Part shown: piece by piece, positions 20,998-29,969 of the stretch
Layout: every line of letters begins with the position of its first letter
How positions within the stretch are numbered: the stretch's first letter is position 1
Notes under the pieces: model-generated
What the model was told of the DNA's origin: nothing
Databases searched by the model: none
Seen by the model: only the letters and a program-made list of their open reading frames with translations
Assembly: GCA_019695575.1 (NCBI GenBank)
Contig: JADNSB010000028.1
Coordinates: 1 to 64,000, forward strand
DNA length: 64,000 bases
Direction: 5' to 3'
Source of the DNA: Angomonas ambiguus
Taxonomy: Eukaryota; Euglenozoa; Kinetoplastea; Trypanosomatida; Trypanosomatidae
Program-made: the position numbers and the translations under genes

Positions 20998-22905
20998 ATG
21001 ACAAAATGTATTATTCACATAGATATGGACTGCTTTTACGCCCAGGTGGAGGCCGTTCGTTTAGGGGTGGACTGCCGGTCGGTGCCATTCATCTTGGCTC
21101 AGTGGGGGAACCTTATAGCCGTCAACTACCCCGCGAGGGCGGCAGGGGTGGAGCGTTTCGCTACTGTACGAGAGGCACGCGAAAAGTGCCCCGAAGTACA
21201 AGTAGCTTTTGTCCCGACCTACAGGGTGGGGGAATCTTGTTATCAATACCACGCTAACGCACATCGTAACACACACAAGGTAGCTTTGGAGCCTTATCGG
21301 GAGGCGAGTCGAAAGATCTTTAGCATTCTTCACAGCTTCCCTAAACTACAGGTGGAGAAGGCGAGTGTGGATGAGGCGTTTGTCGATGCCACGGAGGCAG
21401 CCCAGGAGGAGTTGGAGAGGATTCGTCAACAGTATCCAGAGGGCTACCGGCTCGATCCCATCAAGGACGTAATGGATGAGGCCACGAAGCTCATACCAGA
21501 CCGTTCAGAGGAGTTGGAGTTTTATTTGGCGGAACAGGGCACCTCGTTGCAGGAGGTGTACAATACACCCATGCAAATACTCAAGAGGTCCAAGAACCCA
21601 CACAAGGAGCCTGGAAGCTATAGTTTTCATATCGATGCTGGTGCCACTCCGAGGGAAAAGGAAGAATACTACGAAAACTGTTTGCTGCTCGCTGCGGCGT
21701 CGCGAGTGGTGCAAAGGGTACGGGAAAAAATATACGAAGACTTAAAGTACGATTGCTCCGCCGGTATCGCACATAACCGGCTTCTTGCCAAGTGCATCAG
21801 TGCGGTACACAAGCCTCGACAGCAAACATTGCTGTTCCCCGACAGAGTACCGTCCGCGTTGTTCGATATTAAACTGGAGAAGCTGCGCGGTTTCGGTGGA
21901 AAGTTCGGGAGGGCGGTGGCACGGGTGACAGGGGCTTCAGTCCCGTGCCGAGAGGCTTGGCTGGTTCCACTGGAGTCGTTTTACCAGTTGGACGCCATGG
22001 CGCGGGAAAGGGGAGAGGAGGAGGAAGAAGAGGGTGAGACATCCACCACGGTAAAATCGAATAAACGACCACGCCAGTCCTTCACCGTGTCAGCCTCTAG
22101 GGCCTCTGAAGCGGTGAATCCCTATGACGATTGGGCCCGTCATGAAACATCGCTGTACACCTTCTTTCGCATTCGCGGTCTCGGTACGGAGACGGTGAAG
22201 AACCGTGTATTGGTGAAGTCTCTGATGGCCACCAAGACTTTTATTTCTAATAAAGAGGGCGCGGATTGGGAGTTGGTAGAGAAGTGGTTGGTGGTGCTGT
22301 CCACCGAGTTGAGCGCTCGGTATCAAGAGTTTGTGGCGACGAACCACACCAAGGGTCGGAATGTTGTGTTGAAGATGGAGAGTGATTCCAACTTTACATT
22401 TCATAAAACGATTCCTCTGCCCGATCCCGCGACACAAGAGGCGCTGTACAACGTGACAGCACACGAGGCACAGAGGGCGCTGCGTCAACACTCCCTCACC
22501 TTTGGTCAGCCAGCCATGGTGAATACCGTCCTTGTTGTTATTGGAAACTTAACCGGCCAAGGGGGTTCCATGACAGGACAACACACTCTCACTGATATGT
22601 TCGCAAAGAAGGGCGAAACAAAGGTCAAAGAAGAAGGAACCAGTAGCTCCGGTGTGTATGAGGTGTTCTCGGTCCCTAGTAGTGAGAGTCTGATGGATGA
22701 CGTACAGGGAGAGGTGACGGTTGTTAAGGAAGAGGGGAAAGAAGAGGAGAGTTTGTTATCCACGGAGGAGAAGTGTGACAAAAAAGGGGAAGGGCTGAGT
22801 GTGCTGGATCACCTCGCCCGTGCTTCTGCTAGAAAGGCACTGGAACACACTGTCGAATTAGTGGACGAGTCCCCAGAAGTTGTTGTCATCGACGACAACG
22901 AATGA
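20998..22905 (+). CDS. POLH: DNA polymerase eta (RAD30), translesion synthesis
   Basis: Y-family polymerase eta copies past UV dimers and other lesions in the nucleus. The palm has the metal motif HIDMDCFYAQVE near the N-terminus and KASVDEAFVD at about 120; the fingers and thumb follow with SAGIAHNRLLAKCISAVHKP. The little-finger domain runs to about residue 520. The C-terminal tail is acidic and disordered. It contains QHTLTDMF at 528-535, close to a PCNA-interacting (PIP) box, and ends with PEVVVIDDNE, which looks like a SUMO-interacting motif. I do not see the Cys/His zinc finger found in human and yeast eta. Total length is 635 residues. Confidence 0.93.
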   Translation: MTKCIIHIDMDCFYAQVEAVRLGVDCRSVPFILAQWGNLIAVNYPARAAGVERFATVREAREKCPEVQVAFVPTYRVGESCYQYHANAHRNTHKVALEPYREASRKIFSILHSFPKLQVEKASVDEAFVDATEAAQEELERIRQQYPEGYRLDPIKDVMDEATKLIPDRSEELEFYLAEQGTSLQEVYNTPMQILKRSKNPHKEPGSYSFHIDAGATPREKEEYYENCLLLAAASRVVQRVREKIYEDLKYDCSAGIAHNRLLAKCISAVHKPRQQTLLFPDRVPSALFDIKLEKLRGFGGKFGRAVARVTGASVPCREAWLVPLESFYQLDAMARERGEEEEEEGETSTTVKSNKRPRQSFTVSASRASEAVNPYDDWARHETSLYTFFRIRGLGTETVKNRVLVKSLMATKTFISNKEGADWELVEKWLVVLSTELSARYQEFVATNHTKGRNVVLKMESDSNFTFHKTIPLPDPATQEALYNVTAHEAQRALRQHSLTFGQPAMVNTVLVVIGNLTGQGGSMTGQHTLTDMFAKKGETKVKEEGTSSSGVYEVFSVPSSESLMDDVQGEVTVVKEEGKEEESLLSTEEKCDKKGEGLSVLDHLARASARKALEHTVELVDESPEVVVIDDNE

Positions 22906-22932
22906 GCTAATTCTGTTCCATTTTTGCTATTC

Positions 22933-22970
<38 letters not shown>

Positions 22971-23135
22971 TATCTTTATCTAGGTTTCACTCCCCCCCTT
23001 TTTTTTTTGTTGCATCCTTGGTCTGTACTGAAGTTATTTTGCTTCTTTCTCCTCGTCCGTTTTTTCTTTTTTTATTATTGTTGGGTTTCGGTAAAAGTTT
23101 TTCGTTATAATAAGATCGTATTTACCTTTTCAGGG
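22906..23135. repeat. Spacer with a (TA)n microsatellite
   Basis: An alternating TA run occupies about 22936-22964 and is followed by T-rich tracts and CAG at 23131-23133, three bases before the next ATG. No gene is seen. Confidence 0.6.
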
Positions 23136-25061
23136 ATGTACAATTGGGAGAACTCGGCGAAGGCGAACCGGAAAAAGGTGAAGAAGACGGGCACCGTTGT
23201 GCTTCACCCCGACGAAGAGATTGACACCTCCTTTGACCGTCTGACCAAGCCGACACTGGTTCACAAGCGAAGTCGTCGGGTGAGCACGGAGGAGGAGGAA
23301 AAAGAGCTCACTATTCTGATGACCCAGGAGACCAGGGATGTGTTGGAGAACACGATGGGATTCAAGTCACTTCTGCGGAGTCAGGCGCAGTGCTACAAGG
23401 GTATCTTTGTGGGCCGTGATGTCATCTTACACAGCCGCACCGGAAGTGGCAAAACTCTGGCCTACGTGTTACCCATCATTGAACGCCATCAGATCAAGAA
23501 CGGGGAGGACAGAGACCAAAGGGATGGACCGTTTCTTTTAGTTTTCTTGTTTAGTAATGACTTGGCTGTACAGACAAAGAAGGTAATCTCTAAGGTGTAC
23601 CCAAAGCTACGGGTAGAGGTGGCTGGTTTGGATGACGTCTCCCATAAACCAGGAAACCCTGTGGACGTGTTGATCGGTACGGTAGGTGCGTTGGATACTG
23701 CGATACGCGGACGACATTCCGCAGCTCTCGCTACTGCTGCGGAAGAAAAGGAAAGACAGAAGGAGGCCTCAGCGTCCTTAAAGCGTCCCCGTAGCGAAAA
23801 GAAATCGACGAAGGCAGAAAAGACGAAAAAAAAGGGAAAGAAGGAGAAGGAGGAGGAGGAGGAAAAGGAATCCAGTGATGACTCCGGTCTCGATGAGAGT
23901 TCAGACGGCGAGGTCTCCCACCTGGCCGGAGAGAAGGGGGAGGTGAGTGCCGCGAATGTAACCTCTATCGTCATGGATGAGGTAGACACCACCCTTGGCC
24001 CTCGGTTCACCAACGTAGGCCGTCGCATGAAGAATTTGTTAAAGTTTATTCGAAGGGCGAACGGTTCCTTGGTCGATGGCCTGCTCACCGATCACCGTGT
24101 ACACCATTATGTACTGTGCGGGGCCACCATCCCCAACTGGGTTCTTAAGGCGGGTTTCTTGGGAGTAAAGAAGTACTACTACAAATTGGTCAGCGCTGGG
24201 AGCGTTAAACTCCCGGAGGGGTTGGAGGTGTACTACACCCAGTGTGCCAAGGCAGAGCGGGTGCCCACCCTCGTGAAGCTGCTTCACGCCGACCGTGAGT
24301 TCTTCGGGCGTTGTGTGGTGTTTGCTTCCCCCAAGCAAATAGAAAACCTAGAAGCCCTGTTGCGAGAGACGAACGCAAAGGAAAAGCAATCCTCTGGCAA
24401 GAAAAAAGCCTCCGATTCGGTCCTCTCGGTGCGATCCCTTTCATCCGACCTTAAGGAGAAGGATCGTTTTAAGGCGGTGGAGGACTTTAACAATAAAGAC
24501 GCCAATGTGCTCCTCTGTACGGATGTGGCCGCTCGTGGTATTGACATGGTGGAGGTGGATACCGTGGTGATGCTTTCGCTTCCTCATCATGGCATGGCCG
24601 CAGAAACCTTTGTTCATCGTGCCGGACGTACCGCTCGGGTTGGACACACAGGCAAGTGTCTCGTTCTTACGGATGCCTCCGAGTCCAACGACATGGATAG
24701 TATCACCAGGACCACTCACGCCGTGTTTAAACGATATGTCTCCAATACTTCCGAGAAGGGGAAGAGCGGCAATAACCACAGTGCAAGCGCTGACGACGAC
24801 GACGACAAAGTCACCACCACCTCTCCCCAAGTCCACCTCATGATGACCGTGAAGAATCCTTTTAAATACACTCAGCCCAATTTACAAGTCCCTACCGCGG
24901 CTGAAGTACTTCAACAGCAATTGGGAGAGGATTTTTCTACGATATCGATAGAGGCTGCCAAGGAAGGGGATACTACGGAGGTGGTCCGCTTCGCCGTACC
25001 GGCCACCGCTCACCACATTATAAAAGAAAAGCTCTGGAAGTATAAATTAAAGGAGGTATAA
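23136..25061 (+). CDS. DEAD-box-family RNA helicase with DEVD box and charged insertion
   Basis: This 641-residue protein has motif I SRTGSGKT (100-107), motif II DEVD (281-284) instead of DEAD, motif III CGAT instead of SAT, CTDVAARGID and motif VI HRAGRTAR (from 494). A Lys/Glu/Ser/Asp-rich insertion at about 205-275 separates motif Ib from motif II, and a disordered Asp-rich stretch follows motif VI. There is no obvious mitochondrial presequence from the ATG at 23136. The open frame extends to a TTG at 23007 but that part is T-tract sequence. Substrate is unknown; a ribosome-biogenesis or RNA-processing role is the usual one for this class. Confidence 0.88.
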   Translation: MYNWENSAKANRKKVKKTGTVVLHPDEEIDTSFDRLTKPTLVHKRSRRVSTEEEEKELTILMTQETRDVLENTMGFKSLLRSQAQCYKGIFVGRDVILHSRTGSGKTLAYVLPIIERHQIKNGEDRDQRDGPFLLVFLFSNDLAVQTKKVISKVYPKLRVEVAGLDDVSHKPGNPVDVLIGTVGALDTAIRGRHSAALATAAEEKERQKEASASLKRPRSEKKSTKAEKTKKKGKKEKEEEEEKESSDDSGLDESSDGEVSHLAGEKGEVSAANVTSIVMDEVDTTLGPRFTNVGRRMKNLLKFIRRANGSLVDGLLTDHRVHHYVLCGATIPNWVLKAGFLGVKKYYYKLVSAGSVKLPEGLEVYYTQCAKAERVPTLVKLLHADREFFGRCVVFASPKQIENLEALLRETNAKEKQSSGKKKASDSVLSVRSLSSDLKEKDRFKAVEDFNNKDANVLLCTDVAARGIDMVEVDTVVMLSLPHHGMAAETFVHRAGRTARVGHTGKCLVLTDASESNDMDSITRTTHAVFKRYVSNTSEKGKSGNNHSASADDDDDKVTTTSPQVHLMMTVKNPFKYTQPNLQVPTAAEVLQQQLGEDFSTISIEAAKEGDTTEVVRFAVPATAHHIIKEKLWKYKLKEV

Positions 25062-25399
25062 GGGGTGAAGAAAGTATCTTGTACTTCTTTTTCATTTTTT
25101 TTTTGTCCTCCATTTTTGTTACTGTAGTATATAACTAATTTATCTACATCTCGATATAATGATTATCTTTAACCACGTTTAATAAACCTTTAATACCTCG
25201 TTAAGAAAAAAAAAAAACTTATGGTCATTATTATATATTTCTTTTATTTGTTTTGAGTCGATCATAGAATGAGTCTCGTTCGTGCGTGTGTATGTGTGTG
25301 TGTGTTTACAGTTCTTTTCCCTCTGTTTTTTGTTTTATGGATTGAAATAAAAAGAAGTTTTTTTTTATTTTTTTTGTAGTTTTTCTTTACCTTTTAGGC
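25062..25399. other. Intergenic spacer, 338 bases
   Basis: AT-rich spacer with A and T homopolymer runs, a short (TG)n stretch at about 25286-25304 and a T-rich tract ending with AG (TTTTAG, about 25393-25397) just before the next ATG. No gene is seen. Confidence 0.5.
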
Positions 25400-26812
25400 A
25401 TGTGGTACACCTCCACCATGCGGTTAGCCTGCCTCCCTGCCAGGCAGTGGCGCACGGCCCTCGCCCTTCGCCATAGTAGTAATAAAATGAATAAAGCTAC
25501 CCTAACACCCGGTGCGTTTCGCTATCATTCCTCTTCTTCTTCCTCCCCCGCCGCTGGTCAGTCCGAGAACGGCGCCCCCCACTCCGCGAAGGAGACGGGT
25601 AGGACGATACGGGGGGCTCTAAAGCGCCTCCTACTAGAGTCGATAGAGAGTCATACTGGTACCAAGCCGATCCGGAAGTACACCCTTTATGGCAACGTCG
25701 CGGCGGCGATGCGACCCACGCAGCCGACGGTGACGGGCGCTGAGATCGACGCCGTGTGGCCCTCCCTCACTAAATTGTACTACCTCACCACCCTACAAGG
25801 GGAGGAGTATGTTGTACCTTGCGACTGGGAGGCGGTACTGCGGGCGGTGGCCCAACAGGTGCCTGTGGAAGGGGTGACCGAGAAGGAGTTTCATTCTCTC
25901 CTCCAGCGATACTGCACCCACCTCCCCCCATCCCTTGACGCCTCCATGGTGGTCAGTGGGATGACATTTGCACAGTTTATTCAGACTCATTTTTCACCGC
26001 TCTTTTTCGTCACCCGTTCTAGCTACAACGGTCGACCACTGTATCACCCACGGGACCACAATTTAGTGGAGGAGGTGTGGAGGAAGGCGGGGTCGGAGGT
26101 GCAGTCGCTTCAACGGGCACTGAACGCGATTGGGATTAAGAAACAGCTACCGTTGTGGACCGATATCCAGACCCTAGAGCCGTTGATATCAGTGGGGCTG
26201 GCGTCAACGGTGGAGAAGGAAGGATGGGCGGAGGTGCTTCAACTTCCGTCTGTCTCTGCCTGTTTTGACGTTTCAGCCTCCGTCTCCGTGCGTCTCTCTC
26301 CTCACCGTCTGCATCGGTCCCTCGTAGTGATGGATGTGCGGTCGCTGTCCGACACGTCTGAGCGGAACGCTTTGCTGCAGAGGACGGGACTGGAGGCGGG
26401 TCGCTATCGTCTCCAGTTATTAGTGCCGTCGACCGATAGTAAAGAAGGGGAGTCTCTGGTTCCCTCGGCCCCGGTGGAGGACACTGAAATAGTCCGGGTG
26501 GAAACACTCTTGGAACCACACCACCTCATCGGGGCATTACTCAGTGAGTATCACCTTTCCATGGAGTCATCAGGGGCGGATGCATTGAACGCGGGAAAGA
26601 ATGAAAAGTTGGAGGTGGAGAGAGCCGAGGAGGAGGAGACGGTAGAGGTCAGCGATGCGGAGGTGGGGGAGGGGTCTGGTCCTTGCGTGTTTGTCCTCTG
26701 CGGGTTTTCTAGTCGAGAGGAGTTTGAGGAAAGTATAAAGGAGTCAAGGCCGCCTGGACTACCGGTAACGCTTCTCTGCGCTGACGGGACGACTTTGGTA
26801 GTCAAGGATTAG
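25400..26812 (+). CDS. Hypothetical protein with mitochondrial presequence
   Basis: The N-terminus is a good mitochondrial presequence: MRLACLPARQWRTALALRHS starting at the second Met (25418), Arg-rich and amphipathic. A Ser-rich linker follows. The body, about residues 75-400, mixes helices and strands without a domain I recognise. A Glu-rich disordered stretch (about 400-430) precedes a final short globular segment (VFVLCGFSSREEFEESIKES). Either Met could be the start: 25400 is the first, 25418 gives the cleaner presequence. GC-rich codon use is typical of this part of the array. Confidence 0.7.
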   Translation: MWYTSTMRLACLPARQWRTALALRHSSNKMNKATLTPGAFRYHSSSSSSPAAGQSENGAPHSAKETGRTIRGALKRLLLESIESHTGTKPIRKYTLYGNVAAAMRPTQPTVTGAEIDAVWPSLTKLYYLTTLQGEEYVVPCDWEAVLRAVAQQVPVEGVTEKEFHSLLQRYCTHLPPSLDASMVVSGMTFAQFIQTHFSPLFFVTRSSYNGRPLYHPRDHNLVEEVWRKAGSEVQSLQRALNAIGIKKQLPLWTDIQTLEPLISVGLASTVEKEGWAEVLQLPSVSACFDVSASVSVRLSPHRLHRSLVVMDVRSLSDTSERNALLQRTGLEAGRYRLQLLVPSTDSKEGESLVPSAPVEDTEIVRVETLLEPHHLIGALLSEYHLSMESSGADALNAGKNEKLEVERAEEEETVEVSDAEVGEGSGPCVFVLCGFSSREEFEESIKESRPPGLPVTLLCADGTTLVVKD

Positions 26813-27047
26813 GGGTATATCTATATCTGTATCCATATTCCTGATCCCTTAACAGAGTATTAATACACACATACACACAGGTACATTATCATATAAATAA
26901 TCATACGTGTATTTTTTTTATTCTTGCTAGCCCACTCTTCTGTTGGGTGATTTTTTTTTTTGTCTTTCGACAAGTTTTACGTTCTCTTTTCTACCTCTCC
27001 CCACACATGTTTCTCTTTGAAAAAAATAAAACAAAGGTAGTCGTACG

Positions 27048-28223
27048 ATGGAGCAGTTCGAACAGCTTGTCACTTCGCTTCACAAGGAGTCGAACGAGAA
27101 AATTTCGGAAATTATTCAGAGTCTGTTGAATGTAGTAAAAGAATCAAAGAAGCCCCCGCAGCTCGTCGCCTTGGTGATGGCCAAACGCTTTTTGGAGGAG
27201 AACATTGGAACGTCGTACCCTGTTGTGTGTCTCCTTGACGCGTTGGTGCAGCGTACGCACGGGGACACACCGGAGATGGAAAAAAAAATTATTAGTCTCG
27301 TACTCTCCGAACTGTGGCCACTCTTGTACCCTCTGTTGGAGTCCTATCAGGAGGACAAACACGCTGGGGTGAGGGAGAGGGTGAAGCGAGTGATACGTCG
27401 ATGGCAGACGCGTAATAGATTGGACAAGGCGATAGTAGAAAGATTGATCCATAGCATGGAGGGGGAGGCCACAGGTCCGGAGACGTTGAAAGCGACGGAG
27501 CCCTCAGTGGTTTCCGCGGATAAAGAGGAGGCGACCACCGGTCCCTCTGCTTCACTACTGTTTCACAACCACTATACCATTCATCAGGTCAACGCCTTTC
27601 GGGAGTTGCTGCGGGGTTGTGTTCTATGGATGGAGCGTCTTCCTCCGGCTAGGGCGACGGTGTATGCCGAGCGTATGGAGAAGGAAAAACTGGCAGGCCC
27701 CACTCCGACCGCCATGACGGTACTACGACAAATGTTCGCGGAGATTCAAAAAGAGGTGAATCAAAGTATCGCGGAGCAGGGGTCTGCCGCCCCTACCGCG
27801 AGGGCGGACGACGAGAACAACGGGGAGGCGAGGGCGGAGCTGGGGAAGCTGCTGAGTCAGCTGAATCAGACGAGTTATACGACCTCCTCCGTGACCACCA
27901 GTGGGCACAGTTATACCGTAAACTACAGTCATCCACTCTTGACGGACGTGGCACAGAACCGCTCGGTGGGCCAACGCACCGGCTTCGGTGAACTGAAGCC
28001 TCATCCACTTTCCTCTGCTGGAGGGACTCACTACTATCCACGGAGGGGGGAACCAACGGGTACTGTGTTTCGCATCCCTGCAGAGATGAAGGCGAGTGCC
28101 GGACGCCGTGCCTTCCCGACCCCTGAGGAGTGGTTGGAGGCGAAAGATATGGCGACTTTAGCTCTGTTTGAGGCACGTGGCAGTCGCTCGGTCAACCAGA
28201 AGCGCCTCCGAGAGAATCAATGA
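27048..28223 (+). CDS. CID-domain protein, candidate 3'-end processing or termination factor
   Basis: Residues 1 to about 135 read as a CTD-interacting domain: eight helices with SYPVVCLLDALVQRT in the middle and RERVKRVIRRWQTRNRL near the end, where the conserved Trp of the family lies. Pcf11, RPRD and Nrd1 use this domain to bind the tail of RNA polymerase II. Kinetoplastid Pol II lacks the heptad repeat, so the partner here may differ. The remaining 250 residues are low-complexity with a conserved-looking piece around 180-250. At 391 residues it is much shorter than Pcf11. The domain call is mine from sequence pattern. Confidence 0.7.
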   Translation: MEQFEQLVTSLHKESNEKISEIIQSLLNVVKESKKPPQLVALVMAKRFLEENIGTSYPVVCLLDALVQRTHGDTPEMEKKIISLVLSELWPLLYPLLESYQEDKHAGVRERVKRVIRRWQTRNRLDKAIVERLIHSMEGEATGPETLKATEPSVVSADKEEATTGPSASLLFHNHYTIHQVNAFRELLRGCVLWMERLPPARATVYAERMEKEKLAGPTPTAMTVLRQMFAEIQKEVNQSIAEQGSAAPTARADDENNGEARAELGKLLSQLNQTSYTTSSVTTSGHSYTVNYSHPLLTDVAQNRSVGQRTGFGELKPHPLSSAGGTHYYPRRGEPTGTVFRIPAEMKASAGRRAFPTPEEWLEAKDMATLALFEARGSRSVNQKRLRENQ

Positions 28224-28236
28224 AATTGAAAAAGAA

Positions 28237-28259
28237 TGTGTGTGTGTGTGTGTGTGTGT
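28237..28259 (+). repeat. (TG)n microsatellite
   Basis: About eleven TG units lie in the spacer after the CID-protein gene. It is in the presumed 3' UTR. Confidence 0.85.
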
Positions 28260-28441
28260 TTCTCTGATACACATTTATTGAATGATGTGTTGGCGTATGT
28301 GCATTGTCTTCCTGCATGGCGGTAAAGTTTATGATTGGACAGTTAACCACAAACCCTTACTTTTCTCTCTCTCTCTCTTTTTTTTTTAATATTTTCTTCA
28401 CATTTACAAGGCTTTCTTTTCTTTTTGGAAATTACTGCGAC

Positions 28442-29512
28442 ATGCAGAGACGAGGTGCCGCTCAGTCGTCACTCGATGTGGCACAGGTCTATTTAAAGAC
28501 GACTGCCGCCTCACGCCGTCGGTGGTTGAAGCGTATCGCTGCGGAGGAGAATAAGGTTCGTCGGTTGATGATGGTAGAGGACCAGCGTCGAGAAGAACTA
28601 CGACAAACGGTACTCCAGGGCGCTTCCGCGAGTGTGCGCCGCATGACCCGTACCGACCTGCTCTCGTCCTCTGAGGTGGCGCTACCCCCTCCTGTGGAGG
28701 TGATGGCGGCGTACCGTATCCCAGCATCACAGGTCAGCGCCTTTTCTCTCTTTGTCCTTGGCCACCTCTGCAAAGACCCCGACCAGCTTTCGCTCCCCCC
28801 GTTGACGTTAATCGCGGACCTCCTCAGCGCGTGGGCTCTGGTGCCTCCGGTGAAGAAACACGCCTACGACGAACTAGCTGACATCTTTCGCGCCCATTTA
28901 CAGTCCAAGGAGAGCGAAAAGCGACGAAAGGCTCTCACCATCGCGGAGAGGCGTTTGAAGGCAACCCGAAAACGAGGGGGCACATTAAAGAGAATGCCCC
29001 GTGCGGAGGAGGAGGTGAGTGCTTCCGGGAGAAGAAAGAGTAGTGGAGCGGAGAAAAAGATGAGAGTGACCCGAGCAAAGAAAAGTATCAAAAGAGAAGA
29101 AGAGGAACTTATGCAGACCAGAAGAAACCGCGTGGACACCGAGAAGGCCGATAATAGGTTGCGTAGCCCTACCGTCACTGGTAGCAGTCCCCGGGGTGAG
29201 GTCCTCCGTACTGAGGAGCGTAATATTAGGAAGGAAAAGAAGAAGAAAAAGAAGTACCCCCCCCCCGCAGCGTCTTCTCGTTCCTCTACCACAACTGCCG
29301 TTTCTTCCTCTTCCAATCCGAATGCTGTAGCGTGGGAGTCTGTGGCGTTTGACAACTTTTTTAGAAAAAGTTATCAGCAGATGTCCACCGCCCTCGCCTC
29401 CTCGAACCCCTCCGCCCCTAAAGTGAAGCTGAGCGCAAAAGATTGGTTGTCGATGGCGCTGGCAGAGTGGGAGACTAAGACGCGTCGACAGAAGAAAGCT
29501 TATCTGAAATAA
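28442..29512 (+). CDS. Basic protein with two HMG-box-like segments
   Basis: The start at 28442 is the first ATG after a pyrimidine tract; frames upstream (TTG at 28304, ATG at 28316) run through that tract. The protein has 356 residues and is very basic. Residues 93-158 follow the HMG-box pattern: SAFSLFVLGH at the first helix, then LIADLLSAWALVPPVKKHAY and DELADIFRAHL. A second, poorer copy ends the protein (about 301-356: AFDNFF and LAEWETKTRRQKKAYLK). Lys/Arg-rich disorder separates them. HMG-box proteins bend DNA; TbKAP6 of the kinetoplast is a known kinetoplastid example. No clear mitochondrial signal is seen, so nucleus or kinetoplast stays open. Confidence 0.6.
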   Translation: MQRRGAAQSSLDVAQVYLKTTAASRRRWLKRIAAEENKVRRLMMVEDQRREELRQTVLQGASASVRRMTRTDLLSSSEVALPPPVEVMAAYRIPASQVSAFSLFVLGHLCKDPDQLSLPPLTLIADLLSAWALVPPVKKHAYDELADIFRAHLQSKESEKRRKALTIAERRLKATRKRGGTLKRMPRAEEEVSASGRRKSSGAEKKMRVTRAKKSIKREEEELMQTRRNRVDTEKADNRLRSPTVTGSSPRGEVLRTEERNIRKEKKKKKKYPPPAASSRSSTTTAVSSSSNPNAVAWESVAFDNFFRKSYQQMSTALASSNPSAPKVKLSAKDWLSMALAEWETKTRRQKKAYLK

Positions 29513-29969
29513 AACAAAAAAGAAAAACAACAACAACAACTACTTTTTTTTTCAATAGAAAGGAATGTCCTACCATAGAAAATAATGTATGGAAATGGTG
29601 CAGTCTCGGATGGCATAGAGAGACCTTTTCAGTCTACGTACAACTGTAAAAGATTCGTCGTGTGATTCGCTAAACCTGTGTGAAAGCAGATGACATCGAT
29701 GTGAACCTAATTATAACAATAACGATAATTATTATTATTTTTTTTTTTGCGAAAAATTGTGTGAAAAGGATGAGTGACTACCCCTCTTTTAAAAAATTAT
29801 CACTTCGTAAATTAAAAAGGAGAACTCATCGGTTCATTTTTTTTTCTATTCTCACTCCATTTTTTCTCTCTATTTTTTTTTCTGTTTTGCCTTTCTGCTA
29901 TTCCTTTTACAGAAGGGTGTTGTTCATAATTATATAATCCTAATAAGATTGATTTAATCTTTTCGAGGC
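29513..29969. other. Intergenic spacer, 457 bases
   Basis: The spacer is AT-rich with T tracts at about 29745-29750 and 29840-29880. An 85-codon frame (29680-29937) is built mainly from homopolymer codons (poly-Phe, poly-Ile), so I do not call it a gene. Confidence 0.5.
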
